NCBI GenBank assembly: GCA_918026815.1
Contig: CAKJVC010000095.1
Location: 273,051 to 337,050, forward strand
DNA length: 64,000 nucleotides
Origin: Chalara sp. BL73
Taxonomy: Eukaryota; Ascomycota; Leotiomycetes; Helotiales
Reading direction: 5' to 3'
Part shown: positions 23,941 to 35,800 of the stretch, piece after piece
Layout of the letters: each line of letters opens with the position of its first letter
Numbering within the stretch: the stretch's first letter is position 1
Made by a program: the position numbers and the translations under genes
The notes under the pieces: generated by a model
The model's input: the letters and a program-made list of their open reading frames with translations, nothing else
What the model was told of the DNA's origin: nothing
Databases searched by the model: none

Positions 23941-24110
23941 TGTCAAACGGCGTGATAGAAGATAATTGTATCACAGAATAGGTTGTAGAATAGGGCATAT
24001 GATATTGATTGTAGAACAAATAGAATCAACTATCTAGAGCGAAGAAAATAGGGGTCCTGATGCCAAGAACGACTAGGCCAAATCTGGCCAATAGGATTGG
24101 CCGTTTGACA
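23941..24110 (+). mobile_element. MITE copy 2 (family A)
   Basis: A 170-bp element with 11-bp perfect terminal inverted repeats TGTCAAACGGC / GCCGTTTGACA. It is flanked by an exact 5-bp target duplication GATAT (23936-23940 and 24111-24115). It lies in the same orientation as copy 3 on the far side of the MFS gene. Confidence 0.9.
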
Positions 24111-24300
24111 GATATATTAAAAAACAAATAATTGAAACAGAATTTAAGTGAGCGACATTAACATAGCAGACAAAGATTTTAACGATATCTATACAAATGC
24201 AAGCCCCCGTGCCTACTAGTTCTTCATGGTGCTAAGCCTGGCCGTTTTGGCCTTTTTGAGAGATATATATGTGAAACCCCAAGACTGTGCTGAGAAATTC

Positions 24301-26163
24301 TTAAGCAGCAGCACCGGCAGTATCTTTCAAAGCTTCTGCATGGAGTTTCTTCCAGCTTCCGCACAAGCTGAACAGAGCGGCGAAACCATTAGCTCCAACC
24401 GCAATCGCGAAGACGACCTTGAGACCTGCCATGTATGCAGCAACAACACCTGGTACCTGGGCAGACGTGAATGCCGTGCGAATCTGAGTGGCACCGGTTA
24501 CGAGAACTATCGCAGGATCAACTCCAGGAGCCGTGGAGGCTAGTGTAGCAATCATTCTGTTGTTGAAGGCCGACTGCGATGCTGAGAGGAGGCACGCCCC
24601 ACCTAACATTTGAAAGACTGCGTTACATGGTTAACAACTGTTCTTTATTACGAGTCGTTTGAAGATGGAAGAACTCACAAAAGATCATGGCGGTGGAGGA
24701 AGACATGTCCTCCGGTTTGGAGCTGCTCTGAACGACTGTGAGGGTGGTTTGGAATGTCAACCCTATAACAAAGCCGGAGAAGATCTGATATCCAACCCAC
24801 TTTCCGACAGAAGTGTCGACTTCCAGCGTGTAAAAAAGGCCACAGGAAATCGCTGTAAGCCCCGCGCCGACAGCCATAATTGGAGTGAAATAGCCAATTT
24901 TGGTTAATACAGCGCCTTGGAGAATGACCGCAATCGTGAGCAGAATGATGAAAGGGAGGTTGCGCACGCCTGATCCGATGGGGCTGACATTGAAGACGCT
25001 CTGAAAATATATCGGGAAGTAGAAGAGGATAACGAAGTACGAGCCAGCATAAAAGAACTGGAAGATACAACTGACCCAAACGTCGCGCTGCTTGAACTGA
25101 ATTGTATTTGTCAGATTGGCTAGATTTCGGGTTCAAGCTCAAAGAAGAGGAGCACTTACTATTCGTGGGACCACCATAGCACGCTCGCCCTGATATATCT
25201 CCCAAAAGACAAAGGTAACAAAGATAGCGAAAGAACCAACGATTAGACCGATTACTTCGCTGCTACCCCAAGCTTTGGTCTGGCCACCATACTGGAGGGC
25301 GAGGATGTATGAGACTATCAAGCCCATGGCGAAAGCTGCACCAAGGAAGTCCATCTGCAAGAACTTCTCCTTCCAACTGGCCTCAACCGGCTTTGCTTCA
25401 CTCGGGATGCGAAGAAAGAACAGAACAATCACGGCAGCCAAACCACCGACTGGCAAATTGATATAGAAGCACCATCTCCAGGTGACCTTGTCGGAGAAGG
25501 CACCACCGAGAAGAGGGCCAAGCACAGCAGCGATTCCATACGTCGCCCCGGTGAACCCAATCAATACAGGCCGCTTCTGCGGCTCTGCAATAAACCCAAT
25601 GATGGTAAATGCGCCTGTCCCAATACCAGCACCGCCGACGCCCGCGATCGCGCGTCCCACAATCAAGGCCGTCGGTCCTGGCGCAACGCCACAGATCAAA
25701 CTGCCAAGCTCGAAGATGGCTATGGCAACCATGAAATATATCTTCAACGGGAAGTACTTGTAGACTTTGCCCCACGTCGACTGGAATCCTCCAAAGCTCA
25801 TGAAGTATGCCGAGCTATACCATGCCACCTTGTCGAGACCACGAAACTCGTCTGTGATTTTGGGAATTGCAGTGGCGAGGATAGTCTGGTGAAGAGAGAG
25901 TTAGCTAGCTTATTGTATTCTCGCAGAGAGGGCTAGCCACTCACATTATCTAAAGATACCAAGAAGACACTGAGCATAAGTGAGATCATGATGAGGACAA
26001 GACGCATGCCATGGGGATATTCAGTCTTAGGCTCGTTGAGAGTTTCGACTGAATTGAGGTCCTGGACATTTTCATCCCCCTTCTCTGTGTCCAGTGGTTT
26101 CGAAACCTCAGAGGGCTCATCTGTGTGCCCTTTCCATTCCGGGTCCAAATCGGAGTTCACCAT
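24301..26163 (-). CDS. MFS multidrug/toxin-type exporter (DHA2, 14-TM class)
   Basis: Exons 26163-25945, 25885-25160, 25096-24679 and 24617-24301 join in frame to about 559 aa. Introns of 59, 63 and 61 nt have GTGAGT or GTAAGT donors. The ATG start begins a hydrophilic N-terminus, followed by the first helix (LVLIMISLMLSVFLVSLDN). Typical motifs are AWYSSAYFM, GRAIAGVGGAGIGTG, GFTGATYGIAAVLGPLLGGA and WRWCFYINLPVGG, the last two characteristic of drug:H+ antiporters with 14 helices. The family exports drugs and secondary metabolites across the plasma membrane, driven by proton flow. Two direct copies of a MITE bracket the gene, and a Zn2Cys6 factor lies on the other side of the 3' MITE. No biosynthetic genes lie next to it, so the substrate is unknown. 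Confidence 0.92.
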
Positions 26164-26558
26164 TATGTTCTAGTTATATTGTATTTGTCGAGAAGGAGCG
26201 TGATCGAAAGAAATATTGCACTATCCTGGGAGTCACGTAGAGACAGCTGGGGGCTCTTTCATTTCTTTTATGTTTATGTTAGAATGTCGATCCTCGAGCA
26301 ATAACATGTCAGGAAGTTAAGCAGCAGGGCTCACGCTCGGACTCCACTACCCCGATGACAAATGTACATATTAGCAAGCATGGGCTTTGCTGGGCTGAAA
26401 AATTGGGGCGGTTTAGGATTATTATAATGCATGCGTTGGAAAAGATTGAAATGCATCTGCTTATTCCACCGAGCCTCGGTGGGGACGGGGAGATTAGCTA
26501 AGTCCTAAGTAAAATATCTGTTTGTATCACTCTCTGTGATACTTCTTTGTATGACTTG

Positions 26559-26729
26559 TGTCAAACGGATAGATTGTAGGTGATCTTATCACAGAATAGG
26601 TTGTAGAATAGGACATATGATATTGATTGTAGAGCTATTAGAATCAACTATCTAGAGTGAAGAAAATAGTGGTCCTGATGCCAAGAACGACTAGGCCAAA
26701 TCTGGCCAATAGGCTCTGGCCGTTTCACA
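26559..26729 (+). mobile_element. MITE copy 3 (family A)
   Basis: A 171-bp element about 85-90 percent similar to copy 2. Ends are TGTCAAACGG and CCGTTTCACA, with an exact 5-bp target duplication ACTTG (26554-26558 and 26730-26734). It lies about 400 bp upstream of the MFS start. Confidence 0.9.
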
Positions 26730-27425
26730 ACTTGCAATTGCTCAAGTCGGTTACCCACGGGGCACATAGCACCGCGATCTCAGCGCAGTGCTATTATGAT
26801 CGTTGCAGGTGGTTGACTTGTTCTTGAATCGTTCTAAGTGCTAATCTACGTACGAGAGCTATAATACATCCATGTGGTCCGTGCGTCGCGCGGTGTACTA
26901 TTCACTCATACCAACAATTAGGATTTGTAACATTGCCCGAGGCTTGTCCAGCATTAATAGGCTATGTTTAATAATTCTAGGTTTGAATTACTGGTAGATA
27001 TCTGCCAGATATTAGGAGAGCTTATTTTCAAATCTTCCGAGTTTGTATTGCATATTGTATTTCGCTATCTACCCACCTTGATAACGCAGGGCTTTTGAGA
27101 TTTAAATCAAAAGCAGATATAGTTTAGGAATGCACTCTTTGCAGCAAGGTTGACGTTTGCCGTGCGTTCTTTGATCCCTTGGATATGGAACCACGGTTGT
27201 TATCTCGGGTGAGATGGAGACCACGGGGTTCTTTCTTGCAATATAAGGTTCCTCTATATCTTTCAAACGTCACTTAATATCATTTGTTCACTTGCAAAAA
27301 AATCTCGAGGTGTCTTTGATTTGATTATCGAAACAAGAGAGGGCATAATAATCCAAAAATCCATTTATTCAACTTTTGTTCCTGCATAGCTTTCACGATA
27401 TGGGTAACATGGACGTCCAACCAAC
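26730..27425. other. Intergenic, no gene seen
   Basis: This lies between MITE copy 3 and the 3' end of the tyrosinase gene. Stops occur in every frame and no repeat structure was noticed. Confidence 0.5.
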
Positions 27426-29882
27426 TTAGACATCATCGCGAATAAGATCAAGCGAAGTACGTGGATGTCCATACCCGCGATTCTGAGACCTAGTTGCATT
27501 CCTTAGCTTCTTGTAGCTGTGATAAGCAGGCTGGGTGCCTCGAGTGGGAGCTCCTCGATGATAACCTTTGCCATGGAGAACAGCAATTTCTGTAGAAGGG
27601 AGCTCGCTGTGATCAACCTCCCTTCCGCCCAGCTCAACAAATTTCCACTGCAACTGTTGTTCTAGTATGGTCTCCACAGTTTCAGGGTCCAGACTCGAAG
27701 GTGCTAGAGGCGTCCAAGTCAAGTCATCGCCAGAGGGTGGAGTGACGACCCTGGCCAGCAATGGAATAGTGAGCGGAACTTGCGCTTTCGAAAGAACACC
27801 CTTTGTTTGCTGCTGGGAGCAGTTGTCGCAAGCTACATGACCACCACTATCTATGACAGGAGCACTGAAAGTATAGACGCTGCCAACAAAGTTCTTGTCG
27901 TCATTGTAACGAGATAGATCGGAGGGAGGGTTTCCGAGGAAGAACAAGATCGCATAAGCACGACCCTTGAGGGCATATCGGTCATAGATGACGTTGATGA
28001 TGTAGTCATGGAAAGTGTCGTCGCTCAATCTGTAGCCGGGTACATCCCCTACGACTGTTCTTGTGCTCGGATACAGTTTATTCAAATGGGCGCGGAGATT
28101 CTGCGTGTAGCGAACTTCATCAATCGTACCGTCAGGCTCGATGGCATCAGGCGTTGGAGTAAGATCATCGTAGTCATAACCCCATTTGGTCCAGTCCCTG
28201 GTCATGGTTGAGTCCCATGTAGCAAAATTCTCGTCATAGTGAAATGGTTTTAATGGGGAATCCACGGAAGGGTCTCCAACTTGGGGATTGTCAAACCACA
28301 ATTTCGGGTATAACTTTTGCCAGATAGCGGTCAAACGGTCGATATTGCTAGATGCTTGTAAGAGAAGAAGATTGAAATTGATTTGAAGGATAACTCTTAC
28401 CAGTGATGAAACCAGAAAATGGGATCAAAGGCTGCGACTGGTACATCAGACACTTCGAAGATGTTAGCTCAGGCCTACCTCATTTACATTTAAAAGATGA
28501 GAGAGAACATCATGCAGCCCTCTCATTTCCACTCAAACAATGATCCAAGACAGCACCGGTTGTGGGATACTTACTATGGCCAAGCCCAACACCTTGGTAC
28601 CCCGCGCCTTTTGGTTGTTCAGCATTCAAATAGATCCCCCCAGTAGTATTCTAGCAGCTTGTAAATATTGATGTGCAGATCAATGTTTGAGATGACAGCA
28701 ACCTACATGCACAATGTTGTGTATGTACTCAATTGACATGAAGTTTGGATTCGTTATCGGGCTTGTTGTGGGACTATTGTGGATGGTCGAAGAAAACGTT
28801 TCCCAAGAAGTCAGGTAGCCATCTTCAAACATACGACTAACGGCATCAGCAAAAGAGCCACTGCCATTACCGTACCACAAGGGGTCATTCATTGCCGCAT
28901 TGACCTGGGCTTCAGAAAGTTAGTATGTTTGTGAAGCGGCGGACAACGGCATAGGGTAAACATACTATAGTCGTTGACTCCGTTGATCCAGTATTCATCA
29001 GGTTTGTCTGTGTTGATTCCAAAACGGCTGGTACCAATGCATTTACTCCACTAGATATCATATTAGCTGGGGAAATGCATTGGGAATAATGGACTGACCG
29101 GAAGAGGAGGATCGCTTGTGGTATTGTTCTTAATGGCATTGACGCCCATGTACTGAGTGTCACCCATTGCGACCGGTTGGCCCTTCGAATCAGTTGTTGG
29201 ATTGTGAAAGATACCAAGTGGATTTGGGTAATCCACAGTCTTACCACCAGGCAAGACAATCTTCACAGTTGGCAACCAGCAGGCTACGGGAATCGCAAAT
29301 TTGTTGGTGTCATCTTGTTTTGCCCAGTCCCAATATGGAAGGCGAAATTGGCTTGCAGCATATCTCCATTTCTCTTCCTCCCCTTTCTGGAACAGACCTT
29401 GCCTGCTCCAGATATCAATTAGAGCGATCATTTCTTGCCAGATGACTTGCTACTGCTAGTTAGATATAGGGATCAGGCACGTGATGATAGGAACTCACCT
29501 CGTAGAGAAGCATGTAGGGTCGATGCCAAGTTGGAAAAGTGACTCGATTATGGTTGCAATAGCCAGGAAATGGGTCTGTTGGCTTTGGGGGAGTCACAAC
29601 CGGATTCTCGCCATCCCAGCCAACAAGCGGATAGCAATGGATTCCTATATAAATTTAGAATTAGGTCTGGGAAGTCGCATGGATTCGCAGCATACCTGCC
29701 AGTTGGAAGAATGACAGACGCTCCGTAACAGGCCTAGCTTTGAAGGCAGTCATAGCTTGGAGGAACAGAGAAACTTGATACGAGTTGTTGGGGTCATTGA
29801 ACCAAGCGGTCACTTCCCGACGAACAGGAATGGGACCAGGTGGAGTAGGAATTCCAATAATGGGATAAGTCAAAGAAGTCAT
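27426..29882 (-). CDS. Tyrosinase (type 3 copper polyphenol oxidase)
   Basis: Eight exons restore one frame of about 673 aa: 29882-29696, 29644-29499, 29449-29099, 29050-28966, 28909-28707, 28650-28575, 28452-28401 and 28347-27426. Tyrosinases hydroxylate monophenols and oxidise diphenols to quinones, for example for melanin. The CuA site has His in GIHCYP, in YCNHNRV (with the Cys two residues before it typical of the Cys-His thioether) and in TWHRPY. The CuB site has HNIVH and FDPIFWFHHCNIDR. The last His-His pair lies just before the exon 7/8 junction. The C-terminal 300 residues contain a YTFSAP segment and a basic tail, consistent with the inhibitory C-terminal domain of latent fungal tyrosinases. 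No signal peptide is visible, so it is probably cytosolic. All copper ligands appear present. Confidence 0.92.
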
Positions 29883-31949
29883 GACCGATGATTTTGCAAC
29901 AGGCTTGTAAAATCCTGGACTTTTGTTATGATTTTCGGTTGAAATGTTGATTTGCAGGATTTTGTTTTGCTTTGGAGAGGGACTTTGAGGGAATTTCGAA
30001 GGAATTGATTGATCTTATGTCACAGGGAATGCAAGTAGCTGAGGTTCGCTTAGCATTCCATATGTAGCTATGTGCCCTTGGCGAGTTTCCTAGCTGTACG
30101 GGACCTGAGCGTTCCCTTTCTTTTGTGTTCTTACAAGCGTGTATTCTACAACAGTATTATATCACTTCGCTCACCTGATTGACTATTCCATAGCTCTAAT
30201 TTACTCCGTGACATCTTATAAGATTCATTCTCTTGTTCCTCTTGTCAGGAAGGGTCTTAGCTACCACCCACATCTAAGAGTCGTGAGAATTGTATCCACC
30301 TTCCACCGTCATGAAACCCATACAATAACAACGGCCATCGTGGACCTTCTCTGTGAAACATGAGGTATCATCTACATACCCGTCAGCTAGTGATTGACAA
30401 CGAGGGGGAGACATTGCAAGGTTTACTACTTGTTGAATGTGAGCGGGGCGCTTGTAAAAGCTTTCTGCTCGAGCTGAGCCCCTCTATACGAGACTGATTG
30501 TGTTGCTCAATCAGATTTGACTGGTGCGTAAAGGTGCATAGATCCCTCAAAGTATGAGACCCCGAAGAGAGAACAAACCTCAAGTTAGAAAGATTAGGCC
30601 GCCTGACTGATTTGGATGATCAGCGTCGATAGAAACAAGTTACACAACAGCTAGCTCAGCCCACATCGGCCTTTCCCGCAACGCCTTCGGCAGCGCACGA
30701 TACTTAACCACCCCGCATACACAGCCTACTTTCCAAGAGCCGTTCGCTCACCGCAAGTTCCAGACAAATAGTATGCTTCCTTTGTCGAGAAGTTAGGAAC
30801 TGATGTTCCACAGGACAATTCTGTTGGGAGAGAATACTTAGATGTTTCAGGTTGGTAATTCACGAGGATATCCCTCAATACTCTCGAACTTATGGAAGAA
30901 AAACAGGTCTAAATCTCTTCCGGGGTACCTGTGAGGCTGCAGAAACCCCGCTAGTTAATTACTGGTCAACGATAGCTCCTCCCTGCTGAAGATTCGAACT
31001 CATACTAATAGGAGAAAAATAATTAAGAACTTATGAGTGAAGAAAGTTGGTGTAGTTCTAGAGCCTTGCATGGTCAGATTTAACAAGTTGTGGCTGACTG
31101 ACTTGCAGCCTGACTGAAACCAGGGTCCATCAAATCACTGTGGTGGATGGTGCTGGCTGGCTGAATGAATGGTTGGCTTTCTTTTTCGGTCTCCTTACAT
31201 CATTTGGCTGGCTGACAAGCCAGCAGTCGAGGAAAGAGGGGTACTTCTCAAAATGTGATAGAAAAATCATATAATTGCAAGAATTTTAGCCTAACACCCT
31301 ACCTCATGGTATCCTGGGGAAAAGCTTGGCGCACCAAACTCGCTTTGCTAGCGCCGTTTGCTAATAACTCGTCGAGTTCAAAACAACAAGCGCTATCGAA
31401 ATTAACCGCTAGAAGCCTTTTGCTAGCTTATTGTTTGTCAATAAAAGGGTTGGCAATTCTTGGCAATTCTTGGCACGCGATACTTAGAAAAAAATCAATC
31501 ATGGTATCCGGAACAACGCATTATTATAGTGTGGTGGGGTGGATTTTCTTCTTTTTTCGATATGTTATCACTTGATACACATGAGTGGTCAGTCATGTGA
31601 CCTGAGGAATATGAGTTGTATATAAGCTTTGCTTTTGGTATAAAGGCACAATGATCATACTGTTATGCGCCAGGATGTCACGTGCTAAGGGGCACTGAGG
31701 GGGGCTCGGTAAAGGCACTGAGGCTTGGCATGTATAGGCACGTAGGGAGTCGCCAGGGGTTCGGAGGGTATAAGTAGGGGACTCGGGACGTAGTAAAAAA
31801 AGTAAAAATTAGTTTTCGTATTAATTGCAGTTGACTTGTGCTACTTTACTAGAGGTACATCGGACTTTGACCTTACATCGAACTTTACTGAAAACGGCAA
31901 GACTTTGTGCCAAGATTAATATACAATGAGGGGTGGACTTTTAAGTGAA
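29883..31949. other. Long intergenic region with repeat fragments
   Basis: No intact gene is visible. 31533-31655 matches the dispersed repeat at 20169-20292. Just after it, 31660-31870 has a TGTTATGCGCC start, a GGTATAAGTA box and a T-rich tail that could be part of an LTR, but no second copy was found. Short GGCTGGCTGA repeats occur near 31150-31210. Confidence 0.4.
31533..31655 (+). repeat. Dispersed promoter-like repeat, copy B
   Basis: This is the second copy of the 20169-20292 repeat, in the same orientation. Most differences are transitions, as expected from RIP. Confidence 0.6.
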
Positions 31950-32260
31950 CGGTTGTTGCCAAGTCGAATCGCCAGAATGCGGTCAAATTCAAAAACAATA
32001 TTTTGTTTATTTCGGGTGCCCAACAAGTCCACTCACGCTTCCTCAGAACACTTCGGCCCGGAAAACGCCACGAGTTACCTGCCACTACAATGCGACTTCG
32101 AATTAGTCGGATGTAATGCACGATACACCAAGCACTATGTAAGGACTTCGATTGCGATTTCGAGACTGCTGCGATTCGCGGGCCTGGAAGCTTGGAAAGT
32201 GGGTGGAAGTCCAGGAGAGATAGATACATCGGGTCCCTGCATAGACAGTAATCTGCCAAC
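31950..32260 (-). pseudogene. Cytochrome P450 N-terminal fragment
   Basis: The minus strand encodes FHPLSKLPGPRIAAVS followed by KSLHSAWCIVHYIR. This is the proline-rich hinge signature just after the membrane anchor of ascomycete P450s. The similarity fades before 31950, and no I-helix, ExxR or haem-binding cysteine region is present downstream. It is therefore a stranded 5' fragment. A 3' counterpart is not visible in the window. Confidence 0.5.
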
Positions 32261-32898
32261 GAAGTTAAATTTGCAGGGACTTCTTTTGTTGCTATTGGTT
32301 GAGATATTCGGCACCAAGGAAAAGGGTCACAAGATCTCGCACTGTCATATTGTCGAAGATGGCTATTTGAGCTATGTCTCTGATGAAAATCTTTAGCTGT
32401 AGATAATCGTGATTCGATTTCACGAAAGTTGGCTGGGTACGGAATATTAGGCGGATGTTAGTGAAGCAGGGAAGTCCCGCTTTACGCTGTCAGCAGCATG
32501 GCGATGTAAGCATAGGTATCCAGCCTGATTGTTGTGGAGCTTTTCATCCTACCGAGCCTGGGGTATGATCCGGTGAGCGAACAGTCAGAGAATAACATAC
32601 TGGAAACAAAATAGAGTGAATTATCTGCATCACTTTGGCGGCATAGCATTGCGATTGCCGGTGAAACCCTTAAATACGCTAGTTTGTTGGTTTCAATGGA
32701 GTTCATAGCACGGGCGGCTGCAGGTCTCAACGATACAAAGATCGAGAACTTTAGGGAGAAAGATAAAGCTGTTGTGTTGTACGGTAACGCCAAGCCTCGT
32801 TTGTAGTAAAGAGGGGCTGATGTGATCAACTTGCTACATTGGTTGACTCCAAGAACAGGGCCTCATGCAATGACAACAACGGAACAGCCACAGGAGAC
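32261..32898. other. Intergenic, no gene seen
   Basis: This lies between the P450 fragment and the 3' end of the ankyrin-subtilase gene. Only short frames without domain content were noticed. Confidence 0.45.
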
Positions 32899-35800
32899 TC
32901 ACTTCTTATACACCGCCAGCTTGAAATAATTATCCAGCCTATCCTGAACATTGATATCCTTACCATCTTTGTTCTTCACATCGATTTCGGCAAATTTTTC
33001 CAGCATAATATACTCTTTGACAGGATCCGGACGCATTTTCTTCAAGTGATGATTTACCACGTTGGATCTATCTTGACCAAAATACGCCTTGCCCGGAAAA
33101 GCGAGCCGGTCGCACGAAAGGACCAAAGAGCTCAGTCCAGCAGCGATAGCTGTGGAAACAGAGCTTCCTGTTATGCTGTCATCAGACTCTAAGAACGGGA
33201 CTCTGCCTGCTGGCACTTCCCTTCCTCGGATTGAGTAATTGATTTTTTGGATCGTAGATCGAAGCGGTTCCCCAAATTCATCACAGGCGTTGATTGTAAT
33301 AGTTTTATCGCAATCGGCTGGGTATGCTAACCCGATATTGGAACCTGCGTCATGGCTGCTGCAGAGCATGACGATACCGGCCTTTGCTGCGTCATCGCAA
33401 GCATCGAGAAGCTCCTGGGGATCGTCTAGGATGGCAAAGCTCATGGAAATTACATCGACACCTTTGAGTCTAGCCCAGTTTATTGCCTGTTTATGCAGAA
33501 AAAGATCAAAAGTCAGCTAGCAGCTCTTTAAGTCTTGATTAATTGATGGGGAATTCTCATGTGAAAACATGGAAAAGAGGACTTAGCCTACCTGTGCCAC
33601 TCTTGTCCCGATTATTCCAGATCTGCCCTCTGATACTTTTGCTACGTAGAGCTCGCACCAAGGATCAAGGGCACATATCAAATTGGCCATCTGAGTTCCA
33701 TGTGGATCGGACGCGAACAGCCAGGGGCTTACACGAGAATTATCATCCACGAATGACCGGCCACCCTTGATTCGAGACCACAAGGTCTTATAGGCTTTGT
33801 CGTCCTTTGAAATAGAAAATTTGTCACCGCCAATTCCCGGAGTTTGCGGCTGTTCAAGTATGCTAGAACCTGGCCGGCGATCTAGTAGGTGACGGGAATC
33901 ATGGATATCCCATGGACCGTCTGCTCTCGGCGAAATGCTAAGAATGCCATTATCGATGATGGCCACCTTTGTTGGACAGAACTTTCCCTGTCCTTGGGTG
34001 GGCATGTTGTGCACATAGTCGTGGTAGCTTTTGATGAAACGAGATAGTTTTGGGACTACTCTTTCCGCGCTGGGGAAGGTCGTCATGTTAGCCGTATCTA
34101 TCCTGTTTTGACCACAACCATAGTGAACTTACATCTCTTCAAGGTCTGCGAGCCTTTCAATCGTTGGATTCCATAGTTGAGCGTTTATGTCGACTTTGAG
34201 AATTCTGAGCTCTTCCGGTTCTTTGCTTCCTTGTTGTGCCTCAAGTTCCTGATGTTTGCGTTTTCTTTCTTCGTTTATTTCGTTCTCCAAAATCTTGAAT
34301 CTTTGGCGCATAGATTCCACAATCTCACGGCAGCTGTCTTTCGTCATTAATTCCTTGAATGCTGGTCAACAACTGTATAATCGATATAGAGGGCGTATAG
34401 TACGAACCTGTATGACGTAGATCTCGAGGGTAGTCAGCTAGTAAGAGAATTTGATTAGTACAGATGCATGAATCAAGAATCCATATGCTGAACCCCGCAT
34501 ACTTTTGAACGTACATTTGGAAGTGACCGAATTCCTTCTTGGCTCAGCCAATGACTGATCACTGCTTCTTTACCACTGGCGTACAAATGGAGTTCTCGAA
34601 TCCTTTTCAAATAGCTCTGTGGGTCTGGATCATTGGGATCTGGATGAGGATCTTTGAAGATTGATATTGACATATCCAGGAATCTCCAATTGAAAATTTC
34701 AACTTTGAAATCTCTGGCACATTTACCCACTCTAATCTCATTGTGTGGGTTCACAAGCCTGTCCGGGACCGTCAGCTCGATTATTTCATCGACTCTCTTT
34801 CGTCGCAGCCAGTCAAGAACTCCAAAGACCTCGGTGTGTTCGGCGTTGATGCCATCGCCGAAGATCTCTTTCTCATCAGCCTTCAGGTCTAAGGCAGGAA
34901 ATTCCGCATATTTGATTGTATGCTCATAGGATAGTAGATCGGCATTGTCTTCGTGATTAACAAGCGAGCGAACAAAATCGGACACTGGATATACTTTCGA
35001 GTTGAAACGAGAAAGATCGAAGCATAATTCATTAACTAACTTCATAGTGAGACGCTGAAGATGTCAGATCACAGACATATGTTGGAATCTACTCACCAAT
35101 TTCTAATCAAAAATGTTAACGGGTGAGTTCTAGATATAGACGAAGAGGTTAGAGAATTTATGAGTGCACTTACGCCCGGAATCCTCAAATCTTTGAACCA
35201 AGTCTTGCATCTTATCGTTCTTGTTTTTGATAATGGCGGTAACCAACATGTCACGTATTTTATGGTTCGGTATCGCAAGAGGATCGTTTTCCTTGAACTC
35301 ACGGGTTATGCACCCTCCGTCTTTTTGAACCTTGTTATTGTGCCACAGAGCGTAGTAGTCTTCTTTCTTCTCAATCACTAGTTCGGGGTAGTCGTGTATG
35401 AACATCTCAACAAATTCGGCGTTCTGATGTGTGACGGCTAGGTGGAGCAGTCCTGAGGTCTTCAGTCCAAGTTTTGAGATCTTCTTCTCCCAGATTTCCT
35501 TCAAATTGAGCTCGATGATCCTTCTCATAACCTTTTCCGTGATCACGCCACCCGTATCAGCTCTATTAATCAAAGTGTTAACGACATCTTCACGTTGCTG
35601 GCGCTCAGGATCTGTGGATTCGGTTTCGCCAAGAAGATCCATTGCTTGAAGAATGTACGGCTCTGTGACGAACTTTTCCCGCAACCTCTCGAATTGAAGG
35701 AACGTATTTATGATGTCTCTCTGCTTGTTTGCTAGAGCGGATTTGAAAGTTGTATCTGGAGAAAGTGCGATGTCAGGATCGAAACTCAGAAGTGTCATCA

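Noticed and set aside
31660..31870. Solo LTR beginning TGTTATGCGCC
   Set aside because: It has a TATA-like box and plausible start, but I found no second copy and no target duplication.
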